This document shows, one piece after another, positions 49,201-61,425 of a DNA stretch of 64,000 bases. The notes beneath the pieces were generated by a model that was given only the letters and a program-made list of their open reading frames with translations, was not told the origin of the DNA and ran no database searches. The stretch covers positions 47,972,001 to 48,036,000 of the forward strand of contig CM065380.1 in assembly GCA_033060915.1 (NCBI GenBank). Reading direction: 5' to 3'. Position 1 is the stretch's first letter, and every line of letters starts with the position of its first letter. The DNA is from Euryodendron excelsum. Its lineage: Eukaryota; Streptophyta; Magnoliopsida; Ericales; Pentaphylacaceae. A program made the position numbers and the translations under genes.

Positions 49201-52200
49201 AAAACATTAACTCATGACCAGATGAAAGAATTGCAAGATACAAAGAAACTGTTTCAGTCTATGGAATTAGCCAACTAAATAAGACCTAACACTATAAGTA
49301 TAGTTAATTGAAGAGTTTTAAAAATGTTTATAGCAGAGCAGTTGTCATTGTTGTGGCTTGTTTGATTGATTCACTCTTGTACTATCAATAAGAGCACCAT
49401 CTTAAAAAAGGATCTTCTTCTTCTTCTTCTTTTTGTTTTATTTATTTATTTATTTATTTATTTTCCTTCTTTGAGTTGCCTGGATGTAATGAAAAATTGC
49501 CTTCTTTGAGTTCTGTTTAGCTGACTGAGTTTAACTGTGATTTGAGCAAATTGATTTTGAGTATGAAAATTGTTGATTGGGTTTTTTTTTAATTAAAACA
49601 TGCATTCTTTTTAGGAAATTCTTTACAATGATTATCAGTATATGATATTTATGATTTGGAAGGCCCCTGAGAATAATTACTTGTTACTTTCTCGTTTTCC
49701 AGTACTTGTCTATTAGTTTAAGAGTCCTTTTAATCATTAGGAAACGAATCTGAACCTGTGTAAAGCTTTCCATGTCATTAGATTGAGGTTGTTTCCTTTA
49801 AACTCTTCTTACTTGCTGGTTAGAGTTTTCAGAAACATCACTTTCCTGGATTAATTCAGTAGCATTAATTGCAAGTTTTCACTTTGTGTCAAAGCAGCCA
49901 CACCTCCATACTGGTTTAACTGAGGTCGCCAGCAACTAAAAGCGTTACATCATCAAGGTCTCATTCAGGTTGACCCATTTCTTCTGATGTGCTACACAAT
50001 CAGGTCACTTAACCTGGAGGTGTGGTGGCTATGGGATGTGATCTCTGCACTAACACTATACATGTATAATCTCAATCTTTTGAAAACAGACCTCCAACTG
50101 AGTTATAGTAGCAGGAAGTCTCAGTATATTTCTCATACTTTACTCCCATATTTAGTAATTGCTAATTTAGTAGCTCACCAGCCATTCATTTCTTCTCTTT
50201 CTCTTCTCTTCTTTTTCTTTTCAATTTTCATTTAAACATTTTGGACCCACTCTATGTTACCAGGACTTGGGTACAGGTGATAGGTGTGAGTATGTATTTA
50301 ATTGTCTGATTCACTGAATTCTCATGTCTACTCTTTTGGCTAAGCTTAAATCAATGTGACCCTTCCTTTCAAAAAAGAAAAGGTCAAATTTCCTTTGCCT
50401 TGCTTTATTGTAGAATACGCTTTATCTTGAGAATAAAACGGTATGCATCTTTTCATCTCTCTGCAAATTTGTGAGAAAAATGAGCTTGTGTCTCATCATA
50501 TGTGGCTAGATTGGCGATGTGATCGCTCATTTAGCATATACCATCTGGGAAACAGACAACTTTCAGAAATTAAAGACATTTTTAAGAACCCATTTTCTTT
50601 GAGTCAAATGAGTCCTTGGGAAGTCTAAATACCTCGAATAAGCAAGCTGGTGGTGGGAAAGTAAATTGCTAACTACCTAATTGAGTTTTGGTTTGATTAA
50701 GGGCCCATGGTACTTTTTTCTTTTATTTTTTTAAACAGCTGAACACACTAGCAATTGAACAAGACATCTACAATCTTAAGAAGGAATGTGAAGAAAAGGA
50801 TGCCACAATTAAGGAGCTATCTACTTTTCTCCACTTGTCTGAAGTTGCTGGTTCCAAGGTATTATTACTCTCCTTATCTTATTTCAGCCTTTCTTTATCA
50901 CAAATTCTTATAGTTTGATTAAACTGATCTACTTTTTATTTTTACCCCCAAAACAGAGGATTGCAGAGTTGGAAGACATTATCCGCGTGAAGAACATGAG
51001 AATTACAAAACTTAAGAAGGACATGTTGGTACTGGAACAGAAGGTGAGGATCCTAATAATTGATGCTAGTGGTAGGGAACATAAGTGAGCAAGAATTTCT
51101 GGAGTAGTTTTGAATAAGGAAAAATCAATGTTGAAGTTGAGAAAGTTTAACTCTTTTGTTACTTTCTTTTCTTCCCTTTTTTTAAAAATATTTTTGCAAA
51201 TTTATAACAACTAATTTATGTTGGCCCCTGTTCTTTTAACTGAGTTACCCAATTATTTCAAAGTTAAGCAATGGAAGTCAGAAATAGTGATATGTTATTA
51301 CCATTTTTTGCATCATTGCCATCTTATTTATCCATATATGCATGGTGGCATTCAAACTTCAAAGAATTAGCATGTGCACAGCCTTTATGTTACATGGATT
51401 TAGGTACAAGTGTTGGTGTGAGTATGTGTTAAAGTGTTAGACTCGTTTAAGTTTCATGTCCAAGGAGACTAGGACCCAGCTAAATTCTATTTTTTAAATT
51501 TAATTCTTTTATTCTTTAGGGTAAAATAGTGTTTGTAAACTAAAATATAGCATTTTATGCTTTCAATGCAAGTCATATGCATAGTTGTATAGTAAACTTG
51601 AGTATTCAGACATGCCTGTTGGGTGCATATTCAACTAAACATGTCATACACATATTTCATACCCTTACAGCCTCACCCAACTGTTGGGTGTTTGGCATGG
51701 GTACTTCATAGATTTAGAAGAGTCCATGTGACATTGCAGAGCTCAAAGTTAAACAAAGCCAGTATGGTCGATAACCAATGAAGTCAAACAATCTTGGAGG
51801 TAGAGATCAAAATGAAGTTTCGAACTACAAGAGTATCTCAAAAAGGGAATGCGTGTCGATAAAATGTCAAATTTGAGTGTTGAAAGGATATTTCAAAATG
51901 TTTTCAAATCCGAATATGTTAAAGGAAGTGCATATGTTTTCTGTCACTTTGTAACCATTATAAGGTTTCACGATATTGTGCATCATATGAGAATGTTTTA
52001 TGGCATTTCATTAATAACATTTATGAATTAAAGAATCTAAATTACAAAAGCGCATTTACTGAATTTTGTGTAGAATTTGTTTGTTTGTTAGGTGATATGT
52101 CTAAGTGAATCTGATTACAGCCATACCAAATGTATATCAATAACAGGTAACACACCTGACAAGAATTCAGAGACCCTCTTCCTCTGCCTCAATCTTAAAC

Positions 52201-52596
52201 ATGAGGCAGGTTCCAGTCATGGCAGATAACCTCTTATATGATATGGATAGTACTACCAGCCCTTCATCTTCTGATTCAGATTGCCCTCCCAGGAACCGGC
52301 CACAAGTTTCAGTTGTTAAAAGCCAGGGTATTCCTCTACAGAACACTGATTTCGCTTCAAGGAGAAAGGATAAATCAGAGCAGGAAAAAGGCTCTAGTTC
52401 CTTAGTGAAACCAACAGACGGGCAACAAAAGTCCCGAGCTGTAAGTCCTCTCAAAGAGAAATCAATCAATCAGAAACCTGATTTATTCTCTTCTTTGAGA
52501 CCAGTGCAGTTATTATCAGCTGGTGGAGATCTTAAAAGTAGGAGGCGTGTTCAAACTGTTTGTAAGGCTTCATCCCCACAGAAGAGATGGGCATAG
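46221..52596 (+). CDS. Plant coiled-coil protein of unknown function, six exons
   Basis: Exons 46221-46592, 47402-47614, 47751-47894, 50739-50858, 50957-51043 and 52147-52596 join with GT-AG borders, every intron in phase 0, giving 461 residues. I recognise it as a conserved plant family without known function. Residues 45-120 hold RQLAWVSLQGRLVGAEEASS and GGGLSAEEAVAWELF, then a short hydrophobic stretch (RILIVAVVAVAA) that may be a membrane anchor or amphipathic helix. The middle is charged and helical (LNTLAIEQDIYNLKKECEEK, IAELEDIIRVKNMRITKLKK), predicting a coiled coil. The C-terminus is Ser-rich and basic (DMDSTTSPSSSDSD, ending SPQKRWA). ATG 46221 is chosen over in-frame ATG 46053 because upstream residues look like translated leader. 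The third intron (2.8 kb) holds a probable solo LTR. No catalytic motif is visible. Confidence 0.85.
48218..49291 (-). mobile_element. Probable solo LTR (copia-like, antisense) in intron 3 of the coiled-coil gene
   Basis: Read on the minus strand it starts TGTTAGGTCTTATTTAG and has copia-LTR-like text (GGATTACAAAGG, GAAGATCACACC). CTATA flanks both ends (48213-48217 and 49292-49296), a candidate 5 bp duplication. The 3' end of the LTR does not show the usual CA, so that boundary is uncertain. Confidence 0.5.
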
Positions 52597-53828
52597 TAAG
52601 TATTATAAATTGTTTTTTTGTGCAATGCATGATGCTGCTAGTGCGACAAGGTTTTAAATTTCACTGTACAATCCTTTCAAAAGCAAAATGGAAACTAAAA
52701 TCTTCCTCTAGATAACTTATAAAATGAATTAGTCATGTTTAGTTGTCAAAATTTGCTGTGGAAATTTAAAATTGTCATAATGGCAAGAAATTTGAACCAA
52801 ATTTCAACTTTTTCTTTTTGGTTTTGAATTTCTTTGAAGTATATTTCATTCTTCACTTATCTGCGCCTTAAGTTTCCTCATTGCTGGGAGTTTGGGAAAT
52901 AAAAACTGAGTTACTGTCTAAACTAGAATGAAGCTTCGCTTCCAAATATTAACACACGTTGTGAATGTGCATTTTCATTTACACGAGATGTGTGTAATGT
53001 GTTTTAGATTCTGTCATTTGTATTTAATTTTGCATTTAGTTAACATACGAATATGTTCTATGTTCATTTGGATTCTACGCACGCTTTAGAAATTATTAAA
53101 GAGAGACCATTGTAGCTATATGTTGCTTTCTTATTTTTGCCTTGTCTCTTTTCTGCTATTTATAGGTTACTAGAGGAACGTTTTAGGTGTACAAAAACTT
53201 TATGAAGATGCATGGAAGCCTCAAGCCTTTGCACTCCAAAAGTTGTTGCATATTATCTAATATGTAGAGGAGTTTTGGTTAAAAAGCAATGTGAAGTTGG
53301 GATTAGGGCGCATTGCCAAATGTTGTTGTAGGAAAGATATAAACAGGCAGGTACATACTCTAGGTGCAGAGTGTTACAATTTTGTAATGTTGTTCTTGTT
53401 CCAAATTGTTATATTTCAGAACTACAGCTATTGAATTTGGTAAGTTTAGTGATATTGTTCCCCAGTTATGTTAAATGGACTCTTTTGAATTTATAAAATA
53501 TTCATGTTGGACACGATACAAGTATGTATAAGTAATTGAGTTTATATTGACATTTAAAAAAAATAAAAGTACTTAAGAAATATAAAATCTAGTCGTGTCT
53601 TAGTGTCATTGGATAAAGTATTGGATAATACGATCAGCATCTCTTATGCATGGGTGTAGTCCCTGTGTTGTTTTCTTTTTTTTTATTCTGTCTTTCCATT
53701 TCAATGTGAAGAAAAAAAAAAGTATCAAATGAATTTAATATTTAGACACACATCTGCACTCGACATACATACACAAGTCCATGCAACAGAGGTCACAAGT
53801 ATAGATTAATCGTGCTATTACTTTGAAT
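52597..53828. other. 3' flank of the coiled-coil gene, intergenic
   Basis: Probable 3' UTR followed by AT-rich DNA without recognised genes. Confidence 0.5.
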
Positions 53829-54035
53829 GAATGTGTTTTGGTTTCGGTTCTAGTTCTTGTTTCGTTTCTTGTGTACTCGAAAATAAAAAATTTGAGAACA
53901 TCTTGTTTTTTCTAATTCTCAGAACAGGTTTATCAAACGCGATTTCGACGAAAATAATTTTTGAAATCAGCTTGCCAAACGAGTTCCTCAAATTTCATAA
54001 AACAAAAATAGAAAACAAAAACTCTAACCAAACTG
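53829..54035. mobile_element. Possible small MITE
   Basis: The left GTTTTGGTTTCGGTTCT and the complement of the right end (GTTTGGTTAGAGTTTTTG) are similar, giving a ~200 bp element with imperfect inverted ends. No clear target duplication was found. Confidence 0.3.
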
Positions 54036-54514
54036 TAATGCATTGATTGTAGAATGAATTATTAGGAATTTATTATACAATGCATTCACTATGGTGATTT
54101 AATACTTGAAGTATTTTTGTGGTTTCTGAAACAACACTTTTCTCTCCTGTCAGATTTGTTTCTTGACGGTGTTAACGGAGCTTGATATTTTTCCTATTGG
54201 CCCCTCAGTTGACTAAAGCTATTCTATTTACATAAGTCAAAGAAAATGAAAAGACTAAAACGTCCCTTCTACATTGTAATACTGCTCCAATAACTCACCG
54301 CCCTTAATATACTGTAAATGTATGTCCCATCATATGCAAATCAAAACCCAAACCATCATCACCCAAAATAATCCAAAATCCATTAATCTGATGAAAGAAA
54401 GAGATGCTAGTAAAATGGCCAAGACGCACCGATCATCGTCGGAAACAATGCCTATGCCACCACCGTCCGTCGCCGGAAAAGATCCCATCCTCCACCCTCT
54501 GCCCCAGCTCCTAT

Positions 54515-54545
<31 letters not shown>

Positions 54546-55027
54546 CATGCTAGCTACTGCCATCGCACACCCTCCCTCCTCCACCCTCTTTCCTCTTTTA
54601 ACTTCCAGTCGGTCCACCTAAATCACACCCATTGTCAGCAACACCGCACCACCACGTCTCCTCCACCTTCCCCTCCCTCCATCTTCACCAACAATCATTA
54701 CCACCCCTGCCCCCTACCCACCAACGCGTACCTCCGCTCCCCACTGTCATCTGCAATTTCCCCCTTCCCTCTCTTCTACGATCAACCGAAATCCACTAAC
54801 AACTGCCCCAAATATTATCTTAGGATTGTATTCTGGAGGACTAGATCCATCACCAAAAATAAATCATTGAAGAAGGGTTTATTCCAAAAAATAAATCACA
54901 CCTTCTTAACTCTATGGGACAGAGATGGGTTAATGTCGAACTGTGATGACAAAAAATTAAAATGCCAAAGACGTGGATAGGGTTGATAGCGAAGCGAATT
55001 ACCAAAGACATTACAACACAAGCGGTG
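54036..55027. other. Intergenic DNA with C-rich simple-sequence stretch
   Basis: A (CT)n tract at about 54518-54541 lies in a C-rich segment (54440-54780). It is open on both strands over ~95 codons, but the composition is low-complexity and no protein family is recognisable. It could be a remnant of a leader or first exon cut off by the adjacent LTR element. Confidence 0.35.
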
Positions 55028-55032
55028 AGAAA
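55028..55032 (+). repeat. Target site duplication AGAAA (left)
   Basis: Matches 58762-58766 exactly, flanking the LTR element. Confidence 0.85.
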
Positions 55033-55651
55033 TGTTAGAAAAATATTATACTTTTAATAAAATTTCAAAACTTTATATCTATTATTTAATTATTTGGTTA
55101 CAACCTTTATTACAAACTGATTACATCATTTGTGTCATGAAATTTTTTAGGATGTTACGATATTTAGTAACATTTCATTGCCTAATTCCTAGAGTCTATA
55201 TAAAACTGTTGGTCTTATTTGATAGATATACAAAGATGATATACTAAGAATATATACTTGAGATATACAAACTCTTTATTATCTTATTCTCTCCACCTTC
55301 TATCAATATTCTCTATACTTTTTATATTATGTTTTATGAATAATTACGCTTGGGACGGTTCATTATTTTTCCGACAGACGTGACTCCCGAGTAGATAGAC
55401 TATGAGTAATTAGGTTGAATCTTAGAGCAATTGATGTCCGATTGTACCTTTACGTACGGAGACATAATTGTTTTAGGACAGTGATGTCACGCTTCTCAAT
55501 TCTCACAGACTAGTTTTTCTATTTTCTTTTAATTATGTTTTATTATTTATCAAGTTAATACAATTGTATTATAATTTGGTTTATTCTTAAATTGTGATTT
55601 ATTTGAATTAATGCGAATTGCATAATGTGTTTTTATGAAATTCATCTACCA
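55033..55651 (+). repeat. 5' LTR (619 bp)
   Basis: Direct repeat of 58094-58761. TATA-like CTATATAAA near 55196. Shorter than the 3' LTR because of indels, one of about 25 bases near 55180. Confidence 0.9.
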
Positions 55652-58093
55652 ATCTAAAGCAACTGTGTAATTAAAAATTCAGATGTTAAGTTTTAAGATT
55701 TTAACATGAACACAGATTGCCATGTCTTGTGACAGGACCTGAACTCGCTTTTTCCATTCTTGATACTGGTACTGTTTGTTGCTCCTGCATGACTATTGAG
55801 ATTGACGGATAGCATGTCTTGTGTGCTTAACTTTGTCCTGGTTTTGATGTCTGAAATGTTATTGGCTTTGGCGGCTATTTTCCTTTGGTATCCTTTTCTT
55901 CTGCATATCTAATTTGAAAATTCTGTTTAGATTGCCAGAAACATAGTTGCAACGGTTTTGAGTAGTGCTATCATTGACCCTTAGCCTAGTCTACTGTTCT
56001 TTCTTGCCTATACTTTATAACAGCTTGCTGTTTTGTATTGTCTAGAAATACTGGTTACTGGGTATTTAAGATACTGATTGTCTTCCATTAAATTCTAAAG
56101 TAATTGCTGTTTGTATTTATTTGGAAAACTGATCACAACCCAAATTAATTTCGTCTTTTGTCCTTGGCCGGGTACCAGTTCAATACTTAAGTGATGACTA
56201 TTAGACTCATTGTGTACAAGTATTTTGATATTTTAAAGAGTGAACCGTTTGGGTGGTCCTCATATGTGTGTGTGTATATATATATATCTATGAAACTGAT
56301 GCGTGCATTAATTTAGCCATTGATTTCTTGTCTGCTGTCAATTAATTGTTTACATGGATCCATGGTTTTCAGATGACTCTAGCAGATAGAATGATTTACT
56401 GCTTGGATAAAACAATTTATGTTTTATGGACTGTTGGTTTGTAATATGACTCAATGCAATTCAGTAATTGGCAATTTGGCATGTGTACGTACGGTTCTCT
56501 TAAATTTTGATTGTGTTGATTTTATGCAAGGTAGAAGGGGATATAGTATTAGAATGAGGTTAAAGGCTTTTGCAGGCTAAGATCTTGAACTGACGTTTGA
56601 AAGATTATGTGGAAATTAGTTGGTTATTGGAGTGATAATTTGATATCTTGAATTGAGTTAATTTCTTACTTGCAATATTTTATATGATAATAATGCCTCT
56701 AGTTTGGACAGATCGATTTTGCAATCAATTCTGCATAAATTCAAATGTGTGTGAAATGTGGGGGTCCTGCATAATAAAAATTGTTATTTATTTTGGATGG
56801 TGATTTGGAACTAATATTTATCATTATGTGAGATTATACTAATCTCTTGTATTTTGGAGATATCGGTTGGAAATTTTTTACAGGGTTACATATGGTCTCG
56901 TCATTATTCTTATATGATCTCTCTAAATGACATTGTAAAGGAATCTCTCTTATATGGGAGTAATTATATTTTATATTGATGTGTGGAATTGTTCGGAATA
57001 CCTGGACTGCATCTAGATTTTTTCTTATGGCATTTATATGGTCTTCTGTGATATTTAAATGGCCACCTTATGATGTTATATCTCTCTTATTGCTCAAGAA
57101 GATAAGGACATTTATGACTCTCTATCAGTAGTTTTTTCCAACGCTAAGCTCAACACTAGTTTTCTCTATATTTTGATTGCTCAAGAAAAAGTATTATTAT
57201 TATAGTATTCTATGTTTCTTTATTGCTTAAGGAAGCAGTGATCTCTCTATCAACTTATTCTATGATGGTATTTAAATAGTTTTCTCGACGTATTACACAT
57301 ATGAGAGCAGATATTTCTATGACTACTTTGGATTATATCTATTGGCAAGTCAACATCATTATGAAGCATATTCTCAGTGTGAATATTTTTTATGGACTAG
57401 TGCTGTAGGCTAAATTCTTTATATATCGAGGCAAATTTGAGAAGTTAAAATGTTACATAAAATTAATTGCTTCTGTACTAGCACTTGAGGCTAGTTTCTT
57501 TATATGTTCGAGTGAGATGAGTCTAAGCCCATAAAGAGTCACCTAGGGAAGTAACCCGTCTTCTATGATTGTGAACCCATGAAAGAAGTTTAACAGGTAT
57601 CAACAATCCATACTGTATGACTCATACCTAGCACCATTATATTAAGAGACATCGAAGGTGTTCTCTTGCTCATTCCTAAGACAGTTATGTTGTGAAAATA
57701 TGAACGTTAAAAAAGGGTTTAGCCCTGAATAAGTACAAGGTGAACAAACTGCCTTAGGGTATCATCGTCACATACACCCTGGGAGAATTCACCTAAGTGA
57801 GAGCCGTCGTGAGGCTATGACTATAAAAATTGGAATCAAGATCGGTGCATGGCCATGATAGCACCAATCCGCGAAATGTTTAATAGTCGGTACTATATGT
57901 GTGACATATTGAACTCTAGCTCAAAGGGTCTAGTTCAAGGTGTAGTCACACTATAATCCTTTAGAGAGAAACTGTTAATACTAAGTGAGGTTCAACTCCA
58001 AAAGACACCTACACCTATTGTGCAGTATTAAGGTTGTCCAAATCTATTATATTTGTTTATATTTATTTTAAAGTTTTGAAATTTGTGGAGGAT

Positions 58094-58761
58094 TGTTAGA
58101 AAAATATTATTCTTTTAATAAAATTTCAAAACTTTATATATATTATTTAATTATTCGGTTACAACCTTTATTACAAAACTTATTGCATCATTTGTGTCAT
58201 GGGAATTTTTAGGGTGTTACAATATTTAGTAGCATTTCCTTGAGGGTTTTAAGAGCCCATAACGACTAGTTCCTAAAGTCTATATAAGACTGCTACTTGG
58301 TTTTGTTTGATAGATATACAAAGATGATATACTAGAGAGACATACTTGAGATACAAAGATATACATACTTGAGATATACAAATTCTTCATTCTCTTATTG
58401 TCTCTATCTTTTATCAATCTTCTCTATACTTTCTATATTGTGTTTTATGGGTAACCGCAGCTGACACGGATCATTGTTCTCCTAGCAGACGTGACTTCTG
58501 AGCAGATAGGCTGTGAGTAATGGAGTTGAATCTTGGAGCAGCTGATGTCCGATTGTACATTTACGTAGGAAAGTTCAGTTGATTAGGACAGTGATGCCAC
58601 GTCTCTCAATTCTCACAAGGCAGCTTTTCTGTTTTTTTTGAACTATGTTTTATTGTTTATCAAGTTAATACTATTGTATTATAATCTAATTTATTCTTAA
58701 GTTATGATTTATTTAGATTAATGCGAATTACATGATGTGTTTTTATGAAATTCATCTAACA
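58094..58761 (+). repeat. 3' LTR (668 bp)
   Basis: Direct repeat of 55033-55651. It contains a small internal duplication around ACATACTTGAGATA (about 58340-58375) absent from the 5' LTR. Confidence 0.9.
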
Positions 58762-58766
58762 AGAAA
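58762..58766 (+). repeat. Target site duplication AGAAA (right)
   Basis: Matches 55028-55032 exactly. Confidence 0.85.
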
Positions 58767-58833
58767 TTCTAAGAGTCTCAACATAAGTATATATGTATAT
58801 ATATGGTGTATATGTAAGGATATGTATAAATAG

Positions 58834-59451
58834 TAGGGGTGCAAAAATAACCCGATAGACCCGAGAATCAAACCGAACCCAATCAAGTGGTTTGGTTTGG
58901 TTTGGTTCGGTCTTGGTTCAAAAAATACAAGAACTGAGACCCTTGGTTCGGTTCTGAGTTGGCCAATCAATTTCCCTAGCTAACCCGAATTGAACCGAAC
59001 ATTCACTTAATTGTTGCTACTTCACATATTTATACTCTTTGGAGACCAATACATGGGAGTCTCTAGCCGATGTGGAAAAGAATTTATAAACCACACTCAT
59101 TAGAGTAGTTTGTCCCTCATCAATTAAATATTAAATGTTCTCCTTTCACGGACCATAAATTTGCTTGTGATTCTCCTACTTCCCACTTGTCCCACATCGG
59201 TGAGAAAGCACTATGTTCTCTTCAACTCTTCTTGTAAAAGCTAAAAATGCAACCTGTTAAAGATGCAAACTCTTCAACTACCATTAGCTTGGTTGAACTA
59301 ACGGTATGGAACCGAATCGAACTGAGTTTTTTTGATTCGGTTCAGTTCTAAAATAATAATGGTTCGGGTTAAAATTTTTGGAATCGATAAAGGTTGGTTC
59401 GGTTTTGGATTGATGCTCAATCCGAACCGAACCGATCCATGTGCACCCCTA
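58834..59451. mobile_element. hAT-type MITE, 618 bp, with perfect target duplication
   Basis: Perfect 10 bp terminal inverted repeats TAGGGGTGCA...TGCACCCCTA and an exact 8 bp duplication ATAAATAG (58826-58833 and 59452-59459). The interior is rich in GGTTCGGTT/AACCGAACC words and has no coding capacity. Confidence 0.9.
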
Positions 59452-59553
59452 ATAAATAGTGGTGACTGATTTAACTTTGCAGAGGCGAGAATGGCGAAAT
59501 GATAAAATACAGGTTATGGGAGAAGTTGAGGGATGGGTGGGGATCGATTCTGT

Positions 59554-59557
<4 letters not shown>

Positions 59558-59586
<29 letters not shown>
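59558..59586. repeat. (GA)n microsatellite
   Basis: Uninterrupted AG/GA repeat. Confidence 0.9.
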
Positions 59587-59591
<5 letters not shown>

Positions 59592-59959
59592 TGTTTTGTA
59601 GGGTGGTAGTGATCCGCGGCAATAAATTGCGGAGGTGGAGTAAGCTGAGTTAACTCAATTTGAGAGCTTTTTGTGAAAAATTGTGTCATTTAATAAAAGG
59701 TAAAATTGGTATTTTGACAAATAAGAAAATGATATCACTGTTATAGATAACTAAAACAGAAGGAATGTGACTGTGATTTTTCAAACAACGAGAAAACTGT
59801 CTATTATTGTTAGATACCTTAAGGGAGTTTAGTGTAATTTATCCAATTAGTATTAAAGCAAATAAAATAAAAGCTTGGGAAGGTAGTCATGGTTGGTGTT
59901 ACTGTCTAGCTGTTGGCTGATTGTTACCAAAGTAAGACTGTGTACTAATACCGTTTGGT

Positions 59960-60140
59960 GAACTTTTTTGTATCTTTTTTATTTTGTTTTTTTGACTTAT
60001 AAAAAAAAATTCAGTTTTTTTGTTTTTATAAGTTAAGACAATAAGAAAAGTTAAAAAAAAAATAAGCAAAATTTTTTTAACTTCTCTGCTTGTAAACCAA
60101 AAAAGACGGTCTAAAAAAATTTGAAAAAGCCCGAATCGAA
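59960..60140. repeat. Short interspersed AT-rich repeat (copy 2)
   Basis: Counterpart of 21590-21765, sharing CAGTTTTTTTG-TTTTATAA and the following AAGACAA block. Ends are uncertain. Confidence 0.4.
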
Positions 60141-60584
60141 TGGGTTAGACGCCCACGGGTTGGTCTAGTGGCAGAGGTAAGAGCATGTTGCTACATACTC
60201 TTCAGCAATCCCAAGTTCAATCGCTTTGAAGCTCTTTGGCAATCCCAAGTTCTGTCGTTTTGGTGCTTAGCTGCTTACTACCTAGCTCGTGCCTTACTTA
60301 AGGTTGATGGATTAGAGTGTTTGTTAGTAGGGGAATTTATCGCTATGCATGGGTTTGAATGACCTTGCTGTTAATAAAAAATATTAATAAGTAATATTTA
60401 ATTAAATAAACATTTAATATAATCTCACTCATATAATAAAATATCATATAAATTTTTATTGTGTAGGTCGGACTCATTTAAGATATAGTGTATCTCTTAA
60501 CTGCAATCCCTTGTTTTAAGAAAAAACCATTTGATTCCAACTTAATGAGATTGAATTAGATTTTGTGACAAATTTAATTTAAGG

Positions 60585-61425
60585 GAACGTTTGGATCCAC
60601 ATAGTTGTAACTGCATCTATTTAAGTGGGTTGCATACATATTTGAGTCGGAACAAGTCTGAACTGGAATCAAGTCAACTGTAGTTCTAGATAAATATTTG
60701 TTTTGTTTGAATGAATTTAATTTAAATGAACGTTTGAGTTCATAAAGGTTGTGATTGTATCCATTTGAGTGGGTTGCCTACGTATCCAAGTCGGGGCAAG
60801 TCCGAACTGAAATCCAGTCAATCATAGCTTCGAAATAGTTTATATTTTATTTGAATTGCATTTAATTTGAGTGAACGTTTAGGTCTACAAGGTTGTGACT
60901 AGTATCCGAGTCAGGATAAAATCCGAACTAGAATCAAGTCAGTATAGTTCCAAAAGAAAATTAATGTTTAATTTTGTTTGGTTGAATTTAATTTAAAGGA
61001 ACATTTGGGTCCACATGGTTGTAACTGTACCCATTTGAATGAGTTGCCTACGTATTCGAGTTGGGATAAAATTCGGATTGGAATTAAGTCGGCGTAGTTC
61101 TAAAAGAAAATTAATATTTATTTTTGATTGATGGAATTTGATTTAAGTGAACGTTTGGATTCACAAAGGTTGCGACTGTACTTATTTGAGTGGGTTGCCT
61201 ACTTATTTGAGTCGGGACAAGTCCGAACTGGAATCAAATCAACTATAGTTCTTAACGAAAATTAATATTTATTTTTGATTGATGGAATTTGATTTAAGTG
61301 AACGTTTAATTAGATTTACAAAGGTTGCGATTGTACCTATTTGAGTGAGTTACTTACGTATTCGAGTTGGAATAAGTTCGAATTGAAATCAAGTCAATCG
61401 TAGTTCTTAAAGAAAAATAATGTTT
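60585..61425 (+). repeat. Tandem array, about six copies of a ~145 bp unit
   Basis: Units begin GAACGTTT (or a close variant) at 60585, 60728, 60873, 60999, 61149 and 61300. Each contains GGTTGCCTACGTAT-like and AAGTCCGAACTG-like blocks followed by GTAGTTC. The third unit is shorter by about 20 bases. Copies are diverged from one another. Confidence 0.9.

Larger units (their letters stand above)
55033..58761 (+). mobile_element. Non-autonomous LTR retrotransposon without coding capacity (LARD-like), 3.7 kb
   Basis: Two direct LTRs start TGTTAG and end CTACCA/CTAACA, inside a perfect 5 bp duplication AGAAA. The internal 2.4 kb (55652-58093) has no open frame above 60 codons and no retroviral-type domain that I can see. 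A purine-rich GTGGAGGAT precedes the 3' LTR. No standard initiator-Met primer site follows the 5' LTR. It must have used enzymes of another element. Confidence 0.88.

Noticed and set aside
54322..54621. Open frames of ~95 codons on both strands near a CT tract
   Set aside because: Composition is low-complexity, there are no splice-supported continuations and no recognisable protein family.
60150..60360. tRNA-like text GGTTGGTCTAGTGGCAGAGG
   Set aside because: It resembles the A-box region of a tRNA, but no matching arms, B-box or cloverleaf could be formed. It may be a SINE-like repeat fragment.
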